Assembly: GCA_910588375.1 (NCBI GenBank)
Contig: CAJUQA010000002.1
Coordinates: forward strand, 62,001 to 126,000
Direction: 5' to 3'
From: an uncultured Odoribacter sp.
GTDB lineage: Bacteria > Bacteroidota > Bacteroidia > Bacteroidales > Marinifilaceae
Length of the DNA: 64,000 bases
The notes under the pieces were generated by a model. It searched no databases and was not told the DNA's origin. It saw only the letters and a program-made list of their open reading frames with translations. Below, one piece after another: positions 1-9,300 of the stretch. The position numbers and the translations under genes are program-made. Each line of letters opens with the position of its first letter. The stretch's first letter is position 1.

Positions 1-1184
1 TTGACAAAGAATACAAAGCGGAAATAAAACAATTGATGGCAGAGGGGATGGAAGAAGAAGAGGCGAAAAAGAAAGCGCCTATTTTGCTGGAAGCCCAGGA
101 AATGCTCAGGAAATGGGAAGCGGGCGATGAAGCGGTGGTGGCACTTTGGCGCAAGATGAACGATTGGGTGCTGAAAGGCTTTGATGAGACCTATCGGTTG
201 ATGGGGGTCGGTTTTGATAAAGTCTACTTTGAGTCGCAGACATACAAGAAAGGCCGTGATATTGTATTGAAAGGGTTGGCAGACGGAGTGTTGTACAGGA
301 AAGATACGGGAAGTGTCTGGGCGGACTTGACGGGCGACGGATTAGACCATAAGCTGCTGTTGCGGGATGACGGGACCTCTGTCTATATGACCCAGGATAT
401 CGGGACTGCCTATGAGCGGTTTAATGAATTTGCCATGGATGAGATGATATATGTGGTGGGGAATGAGCAGAATTATCATTTTCAGGTACTCTCTTTGATT
501 TGCGGGAAATTGGGATTCGACTGGGCGAATAAGATTAAGCATTTGTCCTACGGTATGGTAGAACTGCCGGAAGGGAAAATGAAATCGCGTGAAGGGACCG
601 TAGTGGATGCCGATGACCTGATGCAGGAAATGATTAACACGGCCCGCGCCACTTCGAAAGAATTGGGAAAATTGGAGGGATATACGGAGGCGGAAGCCGA
701 AGAGGTCTATAGAAAGGTGGCCCTGGGTGCCTTGAAGTATTTTATTTTGAAAGTGGACCCGAAGAAAACCATGATGTTCAATCCGAAGGAATCCATTGAT
801 TTCAACGGAAATACCGGTCCCTTCATTCAATATACGTATGCCCGTATCCAGTCGATATTGCGTAAAGCGGTAGAAAACGGGACTGTTATCGGAAACAGTG
901 ATTTGCATATCACGATTTCGGATAAGGAGCAGGATTTGATTAAGTTGATAGCCAAATTACCGGCAGTGGTGAAAGAAGCCGGAGATAATTATAGTCCCGC
1001 TTTGCTGGCGAATTATTCTTATGACCTGGCGAAGGAATTTAACCAGTTTTACCACGATTTCTCCATATTGAAAGAGGAAAACGACAAAGTTCGTAATTTC
1101 CGCTTGTTGCTGGCGAAAGAGTGTGGGGTGGCCATTCGGAACGCGATGGGAATGTTGGGCATTGAGATGCCGGAAAGGATGTAA
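1..1184 (+). CDS. argS: Arginyl-tRNA synthetase, C-terminal part (5' end outside window)
   Basis: The protein charges tRNA-Arg with arginine in the cytoplasm. The reading frame is open from base 3 with no credible start, so the N-terminal part with the HIGH signature lies upstream of the window; about 393 residues remain of a family that is usually 550-600 long. The KMSKS loop is visible as KMKSREGT followed by VDADDL, which is the usual class I ArgRS context. The last 130 residues, beginning near NTGPFIQYTYAR, form the DALR-type anticodon-binding domain and end in a normal MLGIEMPERM-like tail. Nothing suggests truncation other than the window edge. Confidence 0.96.
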   Translation, partial: DKEYKAEIKQLMAEGMEEEEAKKKAPILLEAQEMLRKWEAGDEAVVALWRKMNDWVLKGFDETYRLMGVGFDKVYFESQTYKKGRDIVLKGLADGVLYRKDTGSVWADLTGDGLDHKLLLRDDGTSVYMTQDIGTAYERFNEFAMDEMIYVVGNEQNYHFQVLSLICGKLGFDWANKIKHLSYGMVELPEGKMKSREGTVVDADDLMQEMINTARATSKELGKLEGYTEAEAEEVYRKVALGALKYFILKVDPKKTMMFNPKESIDFNGNTGPFIQYTYARIQSILRKAVENGTVIGNSDLHITISDKEQDLIKLIAKLPAVVKEAGDNYSPALLANYSYDLAKEFNQFYHDFSILKEENDKVRNFRLLLAKECGVAIRNAMGMLGIEMPERM

Positions 1185-1229
1185 TTGCGCGTTTCACGAA
1201 GTGTTCTTTTGGGTGAAAGGAGAAAAGAA

Positions 1230-2069
1230 ATGAATAATCTTACGAATTATCACGGGCATTGTTCTTTCTGTGACGGCAAGGCACCGATGGAAGAGTTTGT
1301 TAAGGCGGCGGTCGATGCCGGTTTTATCGCTTACGGTTTTTCGTCCCATGCACCGTTGCCTTTTGCGGCACGTTGGGCTTTGTCGGCAGACAGGGTGCCG
1401 GCTTATCTGGAGGAAATAGAGTGTTTGAAGCGGGATTATGCGGGAAGGATAGAATTGTATGCAGGGCTGGAAATTGATTATCTGAATGAGGAACAGAATC
1501 CTGCTTCCGGATATTTCCAGTCATTACCTTTGGATTTTCGTATAGGCTCTGTTCATCTGGTATATACTCCGGAGGGCGAAATGGTGGATACGGATACCAA
1601 TGCGGAAAATTTTAGGAGACTTCTGGAGACTTATTTTCATGGGGATTTGAAAATATTGGCGGGAGCCTATTTTGAAGCCTCCATGCGGATGGTGGAACGG
1701 GGCGGGTTTGATTTTATCGGCCATCCCGATAAAATCGGCTATAATGCCTCACAATGTGTGCCTGGCGTGACCGAAACCGACTGGTATCGGTCGAAAGTGG
1801 CGGATTTGTTTGCCTTGATAGCGGAAAAGGAGCTCATGGTGGAAATCAATACGAAGGTTTTTCATCAAAAAGGCTGTTTTTTTCCCGATGTAAAAGAATG
1901 GACTTATATAAAACAATGGAACTTGCCGGTGGTGGTCAATTCGGATGTCCATTATCCGGAACTGGTGAATGCGGGACGTCCGGAAGCGCTTGAAATGCTC
2001 CGCCAGGCGGGATTCCGTACAGTCCGTCAATTGATGGGAGGAAAGTGGCAGGACGTGGAAATCCGGTGA
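1230..2069 (+). CDS. PHP-domain histidinol-phosphatase family protein
   Basis: This 279-residue protein belongs to the PHP metallo-phosphoesterase family that includes HisJ/HisK histidinol phosphatases. Metal-ligand motifs are seen in order: HGH at residues 8-10, SSHAP near 40, EIDY, GSVHLV, FIGHPDKIGYN and NSDVHYP. The frame is open further upstream, but I chose the ATG at 1230 because AAAGGAGAAAAG precedes it and the PHP fold starts a few residues later. It lies 45 bases behind argS and heads a run with the TSCPD and inositol-phosphatase genes. No other his genes are nearby, so histidinol phosphate is the likely but unproven substrate. Confidence 0.85.
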   Translation: MNNLTNYHGHCSFCDGKAPMEEFVKAAVDAGFIAYGFSSHAPLPFAARWALSADRVPAYLEEIECLKRDYAGRIELYAGLEIDYLNEEQNPASGYFQSLPLDFRIGSVHLVYTPEGEMVDTDTNAENFRRLLETYFHGDLKILAGAYFEASMRMVERGGFDFIGHPDKIGYNASQCVPGVTETDWYRSKVADLFALIAEKELMVEINTKVFHQKGCFFPDVKEWTYIKQWNLPVVVNSDVHYPELVNAGRPEALEMLRQAGFRTVRQLMGGKWQDVEIR

Positions 2070-2088
2070 GATATAATTTACTATTTAT

Positions 2089-2097
2089 AAAGGAGGA
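2089..2097 (+). promoter_or_regulatory. Strong Shine-Dalgarno site of the TSCPD gene
   Basis: The sequence AAAGGAGGA ends nine bases before the ATG at 2106. Near-perfect anti-16S complementarity is uncommon in Bacteroidetes genes, most of which here have only weak A-rich leaders, so this site suggests a highly translated small protein. Confidence 0.7.
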
Positions 2098-2105
2098 ATG
2101 ATATT

Positions 2106-2363
2106 ATGAAGAAGACTATACATTACACGACGAAGGGAGTATGTTCGGTGTTTATTGACATAACGGTGGAGGATGAAATTGTGCAAGAGGTATATTTTGA
2201 AGGGGGATGCAACGGGAATTTGCAGGGGATTTCTTCGCTGGTAAAAGGCATGAAAGTGGAAGATGTGATTGCCCGTCTCGAAGGGATACGTTGTGGCTCT
2301 AAAGGCACTTCTTGTCCCGACCAGTTCGCACAGGCTTTAAAACAACTTAAATCGAATGATTGA
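2106..2363 (+). CDS. TSCPD domain protein (TIGR03905-like)
   Basis: This is an 85-residue single-domain protein. It carries the family signature TSCPD at residues 68-72 together with Cys13, CNGN at 35-38 and Cys63, a set of conserved cysteines resembling the C-terminal zinc-binding module of some ribonucleotide reductases. The standalone form is widespread in anaerobes and its function is not established. It has a strong ribosome-binding site and its end overlaps the start of the inositol-phosphatase gene by eight bases, so the two are probably co-translated. Confidence 0.85.
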   Translation: MKKTIHYTTKGVCSVFIDITVEDEIVQEVYFEGGCNGNLQGISSLVKGMKVEDVIARLEGIRCGSKGTSCPDQFAQALKQLKSND

Positions 2364-3144
2364 AATGGAAAACGGATTCTCTGTTGAAGAGGCCTTGCAC
2401 AAAGCAACGGAATGGGCGAAAGAGGCAGGGCGTATCCAAATGTCCTTTTTTCGGGGGAATGATTTGGGAATAACTACCAAATCAAATGTCTATGATGTGG
2501 TGACCCGCGTAGACAAAGAGTGTGAAGCCTACTTGTTAAAACAAATAGCAGCCGTATATCCGGGACATGCCGTTTTAGGGGAGGAGAGCGGAAAACACGA
2601 GGGGAAGAGTGACTTTTGCTGGGTGATAGATCCGTTGGACGGTACGAACAATTACAGCCAGGGACTTCCCGTTTTTACCGTTTCCATCGGATTGCAATAT
2701 AAAAATGAAACACTCCTCGGGGTGGTTTATGCGCCCTATTTTGATGAACTCTATACCGCTTGTCGGGGTAAAGGGGCTTATTTGAACAATCAACCTATAA
2801 AAGTGTCGGACAAGACGGATTTGGAACATTCCGTATTGGGAACGGGATTCCCGTATGACAAAGACGTGAATCCGGATAACAATGTGGAAAATGTGGCTTC
2901 CATACTTCCCCATCTGAGGGGATTGCGCCGCATGGGCTCCGCCGCTTACGACCTCTGTTGCGTGGCTGCCGGTTTCCTGGACGGATACTGGGAATTCAGT
3001 TTGCAGCTTTGGGATATGTGTGCCGGCGCATTGATTGTCGAAGAAGCCGGGGGGATTATCCGGCATTTCCGGCAGAACCGGAATGTTTCCATTATAGCCG
3101 GCAATCCGCAGTTAGTGCGGAAAATCGGGGAAAAAATAAAATGA
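2356..3144 (+). CDS. Inositol monophosphatase family protein
   Basis: The protein is a cytosolic Mg-dependent phosphatase of the IMPase/SuhB/CysQ superfamily, 262 residues, which is the usual length. Metal-binding motifs are GEESG at 75-79 and DPLDGTNN at 92-99, and the C-terminal WDMCAGALIVEEAGG motif is intact. The substrate could be myo-inositol 1-phosphate, another sugar phosphate or PAP; the sequence does not decide. The ATG at 2356 overlaps the preceding stop region; an ATG three codons downstream is an alternative. It is the last gene of the 1.2-3.1 kb operon. Confidence 0.9.
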   Translation: MIEMENGFSVEEALHKATEWAKEAGRIQMSFFRGNDLGITTKSNVYDVVTRVDKECEAYLLKQIAAVYPGHAVLGEESGKHEGKSDFCWVIDPLDGTNNYSQGLPVFTVSIGLQYKNETLLGVVYAPYFDELYTACRGKGAYLNNQPIKVSDKTDLEHSVLGTGFPYDKDVNPDNNVENVASILPHLRGLRRMGSAAYDLCCVAAGFLDGYWEFSLQLWDMCAGALIVEEAGGIIRHFRQNRNVSIIAGNPQLVRKIGEKIK

Positions 3145-3254
3145 ACTGTTTGGCAAATATATAAAGAATGTCGGGGAACGAGGGACAGACGAGAATCTAT
3201 TGCGGAAGTGTTTGCGTAATAATAAGATGATAGGGGGAAGTAATCTGTAAAGTT

Positions 3255-3782
3255 ATGGGTGAGAACAAAACGGCATACAGTGATTCTGAATTTGAAGCGA
3301 TTTTTAAGTCTCATTACAAGTCTTTATATGTGTTTGCCTACGGTTATGTGATGGATGAAATGGAGGCTGAGGACATTGTTTCGGGAGTTTTTTCCCTTTT
3401 GTGGGAGAAACGGAAGAATTTGCCTCCGAAAGATGAATTAAAGCCTTATCTCTACGCTTCTGTGAAATATGCCTGTCTGCGTTATTTCAAGCGTTTGCAG
3501 CTGACAGACGATTATCGGAGACGTCAGGCGGAAGCCCTTATCCTGTCTTTTGCGGAAGAAGGAGATGATGACGAATTGGCTCTGTTGGTAAAGAAAGCGT
3601 TGGGAGGTCTCAGCGACAATCAGCGGAAAATAGTGGAGATGCACGTAATGAAAGACATGAAATATACGGAGATTTCCGAGACGATGAATATTTCCGAGAA
3701 TACGGTCAGAACCCATTTGAAGCGGGCTTATAAAATATTACGCTTCTATCTGAAAGACACGCTCCCCGGTATATTTCTTTAA
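3255..3782 (+). CDS. ECF RNA polymerase sigma factor (Bacteroidetes SusCD-linked family)
   Basis: This 175-residue sigma-70 family protein has a region 2 at about residues 15-52 (FKSHYKSLYVFAYGY, then EAEDIVSGVF) and a region 4 helix-turn-helix at about 115-165 (YTEISETMNISENTVRTHL). It lacks regions 1 and 3, as ECF factors do. The FecR gene follows 85 bases later and an STN-domain SusC lies beyond that, which is the standard trans-envelope signalling arrangement: ligand at the outer membrane transporter is sensed by FecR, which releases the sigma factor to transcribe the locus. Confidence 0.95.
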   Translation: MGENKTAYSDSEFEAIFKSHYKSLYVFAYGYVMDEMEAEDIVSGVFSLLWEKRKNLPPKDELKPYLYASVKYACLRYFKRLQLTDDYRRRQAEALILSFAEEGDDDELALLVKKALGGLSDNQRKIVEMHVMKDMKYTEISETMNISENTVRTHLKRAYKILRFYLKDTLPGIFL

Positions 3783-3867
3783 ATTTTTGCAAGAATTTTT
3801 AAAAATAATTGCTTTTCCTGTCACCCAAAAAGGATATTTAAATCTTATATAGATAAAATAATAAAAA

Positions 3868-5031
3868 ATGGGGGAAAGAGATAGGCATAAAATCGATTGG
3901 ATGCTGATAGCAAACTATATCAGCCGGACCATTTCGGAATTTGACTACTTGCGCTTGCAGAATTGGCTGAAAAACGATCCTGAGCGGCGTCGTTTTTTGG
4001 AACATGCGCAGCATTACTATTCCCGGGAAGATTTTCCTTTGCCTGATGAAGAACAGATAGACCGGATCTGGAAAGAGTTCTACGGGAGGATGAAGCAAAA
4101 ACAGGAGAGACGGCTTTGGCGTCGGATAGAACGTGTGGCTGCTGTGGCAATCCTCTTGATTGGAAGCGTTTGTGCCTGGAAGATGTATCCCCACTCTTCC
4201 GATATGCAGGCGCAACAGCCGATATTGGCCGGAAATTCTCAGGCGGTTCTTATACTTTCAGACGGTTCTTCCGTTACTTTGGAGGATGACGGGATGGAAA
4301 GGACCGTGACAGATCAGGACATTCAAATCAACCAGCAGGGAAAAGGGTTAGTATACCCTGCCTGTTCAAAAAAATCGGATACCTTGTCTAATACTATTCA
4401 GGTACCTCAGGGAGGAGGATACCATTTGGTGTTGAGTGACGGTACGCAGGTGTGGCTGAATGCAAAGACCCGTTTTACTTATCCGGTGGCTTTCGGTGAG
4501 AAAGAAAGAAGAGTGCATCTGGAAGGAGAGGCTTATTTTGAGGTCATGCCGGGACATACGGGTTTTATTGTCGAGACGGAAAGAATGAATGTGCGGGTGT
4601 TGGGAACCTCTTTTAATGTAAATGCCTATCCGGATGAGCAAGTTACGGTAGCGACCTTAGTCAAGGGGAAAGTGGAAGTTCGCTCCGGGCAGGAAAAACA
4701 GGTTTTACGGCCGGGAGAACAGGCCAGCCGGGAAAAAGGGGAAGAGGGGGATATAAAAGTGAATAAGGTTAATCCGTTGCATTATATACAGTGGAAAGAA
4801 GGATGCTTTTCATTTCGGGACAATACCTTGTCGGAGATTATGCGTGTGTTGGTCCGTTGGTACGAGATGGAATATGAATTCGAATCTTCTGAACTGGAGG
4901 AGATTTGCTTTTTTGGTGTGCTGAACCGGAGCCGGAATGTGAAAGAGTTATTACAGGAGTTTGAAAAAACGGGAAAAGTGAGGTTTGAGTACGAGGGAAA
5001 TAAAGTACGGATTTGTGCGGGAGAAAAATAA
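3868..5031 (+). CDS. FecR-family anti-sigma factor
   Basis: This 387-residue inner-membrane regulator has a cytoplasmic anti-sigma part (residues 1-88), one transmembrane segment at about 89-108 (AAVAILLIGSVCAW), a periplasmic FecR domain around 170-275 (SDGTQVWLNAKTRF, HLEGEAYFEV, VLGTSFNVNAY) and a C-terminal DUF4974 domain from about 305, which usually contacts the STN domain of the partner SusC. It sits between the sigma factor and the peptidase/SusC/SusD genes, so it most likely holds the sigma factor inactive until the SusC at 6309 binds its ligand. Confidence 0.95.
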   Translation: MGERDRHKIDWMLIANYISRTISEFDYLRLQNWLKNDPERRRFLEHAQHYYSREDFPLPDEEQIDRIWKEFYGRMKQKQERRLWRRIERVAAVAILLIGSVCAWKMYPHSSDMQAQQPILAGNSQAVLILSDGSSVTLEDDGMERTVTDQDIQINQQGKGLVYPACSKKSDTLSNTIQVPQGGGYHLVLSDGTQVWLNAKTRFTYPVAFGEKERRVHLEGEAYFEVMPGHTGFIVETERMNVRVLGTSFNVNAYPDEQVTVATLVKGKVEVRSGQEKQVLRPGEQASREKGEEGDIKVNKVNPLHYIQWKEGCFSFRDNTLSEIMRVLVRWYEMEYEFESSELEEICFFGVLNRSRNVKELLQEFEKTGKVRFEYEGNKVRICAGEK

Positions 5032-5068
5032 AAAAGAGAAACTACAATCTAACCAAATAATGTGTGCT

Positions 5069-6271
5069 ATGAAAACAATCATTTTGTTCGTATTGTGCGT
5101 TTGGGTATTTGAAGCCCACGCACAGAAGTTGGAATCCAATCCTGTCGGTTATCGTTTTACCGATACGAAAGTGTTGCCCTGTACGTCAGTAAAACACCAG
5201 GAGTATAGCGGTACTTGCTGGAGTTTTTCCGGACTGAGTTTTCTGGAGAGTGAAATCATGCGGATGGGAAAGGATTCGGTGAATTTGTCCCCCATGTGGA
5301 TTGTGCGTTGTGCGTACATAGAGAAAGCCGTAAAATTCGTGAGAATGCACGGTAAAGATGTGTTCAGTCCTGGTGGTGCGACCGGAGATATATTTAATAT
5401 TGTCCGGAAATACGGGTTGGTGCCGTTGGAAGCTTATGAAGGTCTGAATTACGGGACGAAAGAGCATAAACATGCGGAATTGGATGCCGCTTTGAGAGGC
5501 TACATTTCGGCGATAGCCAGAGATCCCAACAAAGGTTTGACAACAGCCTGGCTGGCGGGATTTGAAGCTATTCTGGATGTTTATATGGGACCGGCCCCGA
5601 AAAGTTTCGTCTATCAGGGAAAAGAGTATACTCCCGAGTCTTTTCGGGACTTTCTGGGGGTAAATCCGGATGAATATGTGGCTCTTACTTCTTTCACCCA
5701 TCACCCGTTTTACGCTCCTTTCGCCATAGAAGTGGAAGACAACTGGGATTGGGGAATGTCGTGGAATTTGCCCTTGGATGAGTTTTCCGCTCTTTTCGAG
5801 CAGTCCATCCTGAAAGGGTATACCGTTTATTGGTGTGCGGACGTTACCGAAGCCAGCTTTGCTTCGACAAAAGGGTATGCTGCCATTCCGGAGATAACAA
5901 TTGAGAATGTGGATCCGGAAGAGAGAGAAAAATATCTGGCAATGAATCCGATACAGCAGCGCATGTTTGTACTCAACAAGAGACGTCCTGGAAAGGAAGT
6001 GAAAATAACGCCCGAATTGCGTCAGAAAGGATTCGACACGTTTGCAACAACCGATGACCATGGCATGCATATTGTCGGGATAGGTACAGACCAGATCGGT
6101 AATAAATATTGCAAGGTGAAAAATTCATGGGGAGAGAGGGGACAGGATTATAAGGGATTTTTCTATGCTTCATATCCTTATGTCGCCTATAAGACAATCA
6201 ATATGGTAATCCATAAAAAGGCGTTGCCGGAATCAATCCGTAAGAAACTGAAAGCTTATTCCGTTTTTTAG
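5069..6271 (+). CDS. Exported C1-family cysteine peptidase (bleomycin hydrolase/aminopeptidase C-like)
   Basis: The 400-residue protein has a signal peptide of about 18 residues ending at AHA and a papain-fold domain. The catalytic residues can be placed at Cys50 (SGTCWSFS), His334 (DDHGMHIVGIG) and Asn352 (KVKNSWGE). The distance between Cys and His and the sequence around them resemble peptidase C/bleomycin hydrolase. These enzymes are often cytosolic; this one is exported. I chose the ATG at 5069 because it starts the signal peptide; the frame is open further upstream and overlaps the end of the FecR gene. It lies 37 bases before SusC, so it probably trims peptides for that transporter. 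Confidence 0.88.
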   Translation: MKTIILFVLCVWVFEAHAQKLESNPVGYRFTDTKVLPCTSVKHQEYSGTCWSFSGLSFLESEIMRMGKDSVNLSPMWIVRCAYIEKAVKFVRMHGKDVFSPGGATGDIFNIVRKYGLVPLEAYEGLNYGTKEHKHAELDAALRGYISAIARDPNKGLTTAWLAGFEAILDVYMGPAPKSFVYQGKEYTPESFRDFLGVNPDEYVALTSFTHHPFYAPFAIEVEDNWDWGMSWNLPLDEFSALFEQSILKGYTVYWCADVTEASFASTKGYAAIPEITIENVDPEEREKYLAMNPIQQRMFVLNKRRPGKEVKITPELRQKGFDTFATTDDHGMHIVGIGTDQIGNKYCKVKNSWGERGQDYKGFFYASYPYVAYKTINMVIHKKALPESIRKKLKAYSVF

Positions 6272-6308
6272 CAACTATCTACTTATTATTAACTAAATAC
6301 AACGACTT

Positions 6309-9300
6309 ATGAAAACGAAAGTCCGTGGTGGCTGTCGTGAAAAGCGGCAGCGATGGGGGAATTTTATCCTCTCCAAAACAGGCGTTTTGTTCCTTATGCT
6401 GACATTGTCGGCGGTGTGTGTGGAAACGTATGCCCAAAAAAGAGTCAATCTGCAAGTAACCAACCAGCCTTTGCTTCGGGTTTTGGATGTTTTGCAGGAG
6501 CAATCCGGTTTTTCCTTTCTCTTTTCAAGTGAGGATGTGAAAGGAGTGGAAAATGTGACGGTGAATTTGAAAGATGTGAGCCTGGAGGAGGCTTTGAAGC
6601 AGGTCTTGAAAGGAACACCGCTCCATTATGAGATAAACAACGGTGTGGTGGTGTTTCAGAAAAAAATAGTGCCTCAGCGTACCGCCCAGTTGAAGAATAA
6701 GGAAATAATCGGGTGGGTGACAGACCGGAAAAAGATTCCTTTGGAAGGAGTGAATGTGGTCGTGAAAGGACGTAATATCGGGACGACTACGAACAAAGAA
6801 GGGAAATTCGGTTTGCAGTTTGCCACATTGAATGATTTTGTGCTGGAGTTTTCATTTCTGGGCATGAAAAAGCAGGAGGTGAAATATGCGGGGCGGGATA
6901 CCATCCGGGTGATTATGGATGATGAGGTTCACGAAATGGAAGAGGTGACAGTGGTAAGCACGGGATATCAGAAGATAGATGCCCGTAAATTAACCAGTGC
7001 GGTGACGACGGTAAAGGCTGCGGAAGTAGTGGTTCCGGGACTCAGTACGATTGACCAGATGCTGGAAGGATATGTTCCCGGAATGGTGTTTATGTCCAAC
7101 TCCAATACTATTGGTGCCGTACCTCGTATAAGAATCCGCGGTACTTCGACTATTTTGGGAAATCAGGAACCGTTATGGGTGGTGGACGGAATAATCTATT
7201 CCGATCCGGTAAATTTCGACCCGGAACAACTCAATGACCTGGACTTTGTGAATTTATTGGGAAATGCCATTTCAGGTATCAATCCGGAGGACATCGACCA
7301 GATAGATGTGCTCAAGGATGCTTCCGCTACAGCCATCTATGGGGCTCGGGCTGCCAATGGCGTGATTGTGATTACTACAAAGAAAGGTAAGATTGGCCCC
7401 CCCCAAGTAAGTTATTCTTTTTCAGGTACTTTCGGCCGTCGTCCCCATTATTCCGACCGGAGTGTGAATATGATGAATTCAAAAGAAAGAATCGCTTATT
7501 CGCGCGAATTGATGGAGCAGCACCAGACCTACGGGCACATTAATTCATGGGTGGGATATGAAGGGGCGATGCATGATTATCTGACGGGAAAAACCAGCTT
7601 CGAAGAGATGCAGTCACAGGTGAGTTATTATGAACGGTTGAATACCGACTGGTTTAAAATATTAACTCAGAATACTTTTACGAACAAGCATACGGTGAGT
7701 GTGTCGGGTGGTTCGTCGGTACTCCGCTATTATGCTTCCGCCGGTTTGCAGGATGTGCAGGGATATGTGAAGGGGGAGAATAACAAGACCTATTCGGCGA
7801 ATATAAACCTGACAGCCAATTTCAAGCGTTTCACCATGCGCTTCGGTATGAACGCGAGCGTACAGAACCGGAAATATACCCCCACGGAATTGAATGTGTT
7901 GAATTACGCTTATAATACGAGCCGTGCCATTCCGGCTTTTACAGAAGAGGGAGACCCATATTATTATTATAAGTTTTATTCAAGGGGCGATGCCGATGTG
8001 TCGAATCGTCTGGGATTTAACATCTTGAATGAGATGGAGAACAGTTATCAGAAATATAAGACGTATGCGACGACGTTGACAGCTTCTTTGGATTACAAAA
8101 TCCTGGAGTCACTGAAATTCGGGGCAACTTTGTCTTATTCGATGGGAAGCACGAATCAGGAACTTTATTACAACGAGAAAACCTACAGGGCCGGTACGCT
8201 GCGTGGAGAAGGAGAGAATGTCATGGGAACGGCCAATTTCGACAATCTGATGCCCTATGGAGGTGAGTTGACGGAAACAAGAACGACAAAAAACAGTTAC
8301 ACTGTGCGGGGACAGTTTTCGTATAACAAGGATTTGGGAGAGGATGAAAAACACAATATTTCGGTGGCTCTGGGTGGAGAAATTTCATCTATGGAGTACC
8401 AGAATCTCAACCAGGTATATCGGGGATATATGCCGGACCGGGGAAAAGGGATGGCCAATTTCGACCCGAATGTGTATGGCGGTTATTACAATTGGTATTA
8501 CACCACTGCGGCTGCCAGAGGTGTGCATTCGGAAGAGTTGACCAACATTGTTTCCGGTTACGTTACGGCATCGTATGATTACGACAACCGGTATATGTTG
8601 AATGTCAATGCCCGTGCGGATGCTTCCAATCAGTTCGGTTCGCGAAGCAATGAAAAGGTTTTGCCGATCTGGTCGTTTTCCGGTCGTTGGAATGCCAAGA
8701 AAGATGTCTTGCAGAATGCTTCGTGGCTGAGCAATCTGTCTTTGCGCGCTTCTTTGGGATTACAGGGAAATATGCTGTCTTCGCAGAGTTCAAGGCTGAT
8801 TATCACCCGGGACGGTGAAGTGAATGCCAATAATGAGTATCTTTCTACCATTTACAGTTTTCCCAATCCGGATTTGAAATGGGAAAAAACCGTATCCACG
8901 AATTTTATGGTTGATTTCGGCTTCCTGAGGAACCGGATAACGGGTTCGTTTTCTTACTATCACAAGAAAACGAAAGATGCGTTTCTGACGAAAAAGATTT
9001 CTACTATCAACGGACGTAACAGTTATGTAGTCAATCGGGGAAGTATACAGAATTCCGGTGTGGAACTCTCATTGAGTTTTGTGGCTATTGACAGGACTTC
9101 CCAGGCCAATCCCAACGGTTTCCGCTGGACGATTGTTCCGGAATTCGGCGAGACATTGAATAAATTGATGAATAAGGTTTCCGGAAAGACCCTGAAGGAT
9201 GAATATACCTATAAGGATTTTCTGAACGGAAGGATTGAGGTTCCCGGTAAACCGTTGAATTCGTTTTATTCATACCGTTTTACCGGATTGAGCCGGGAGG

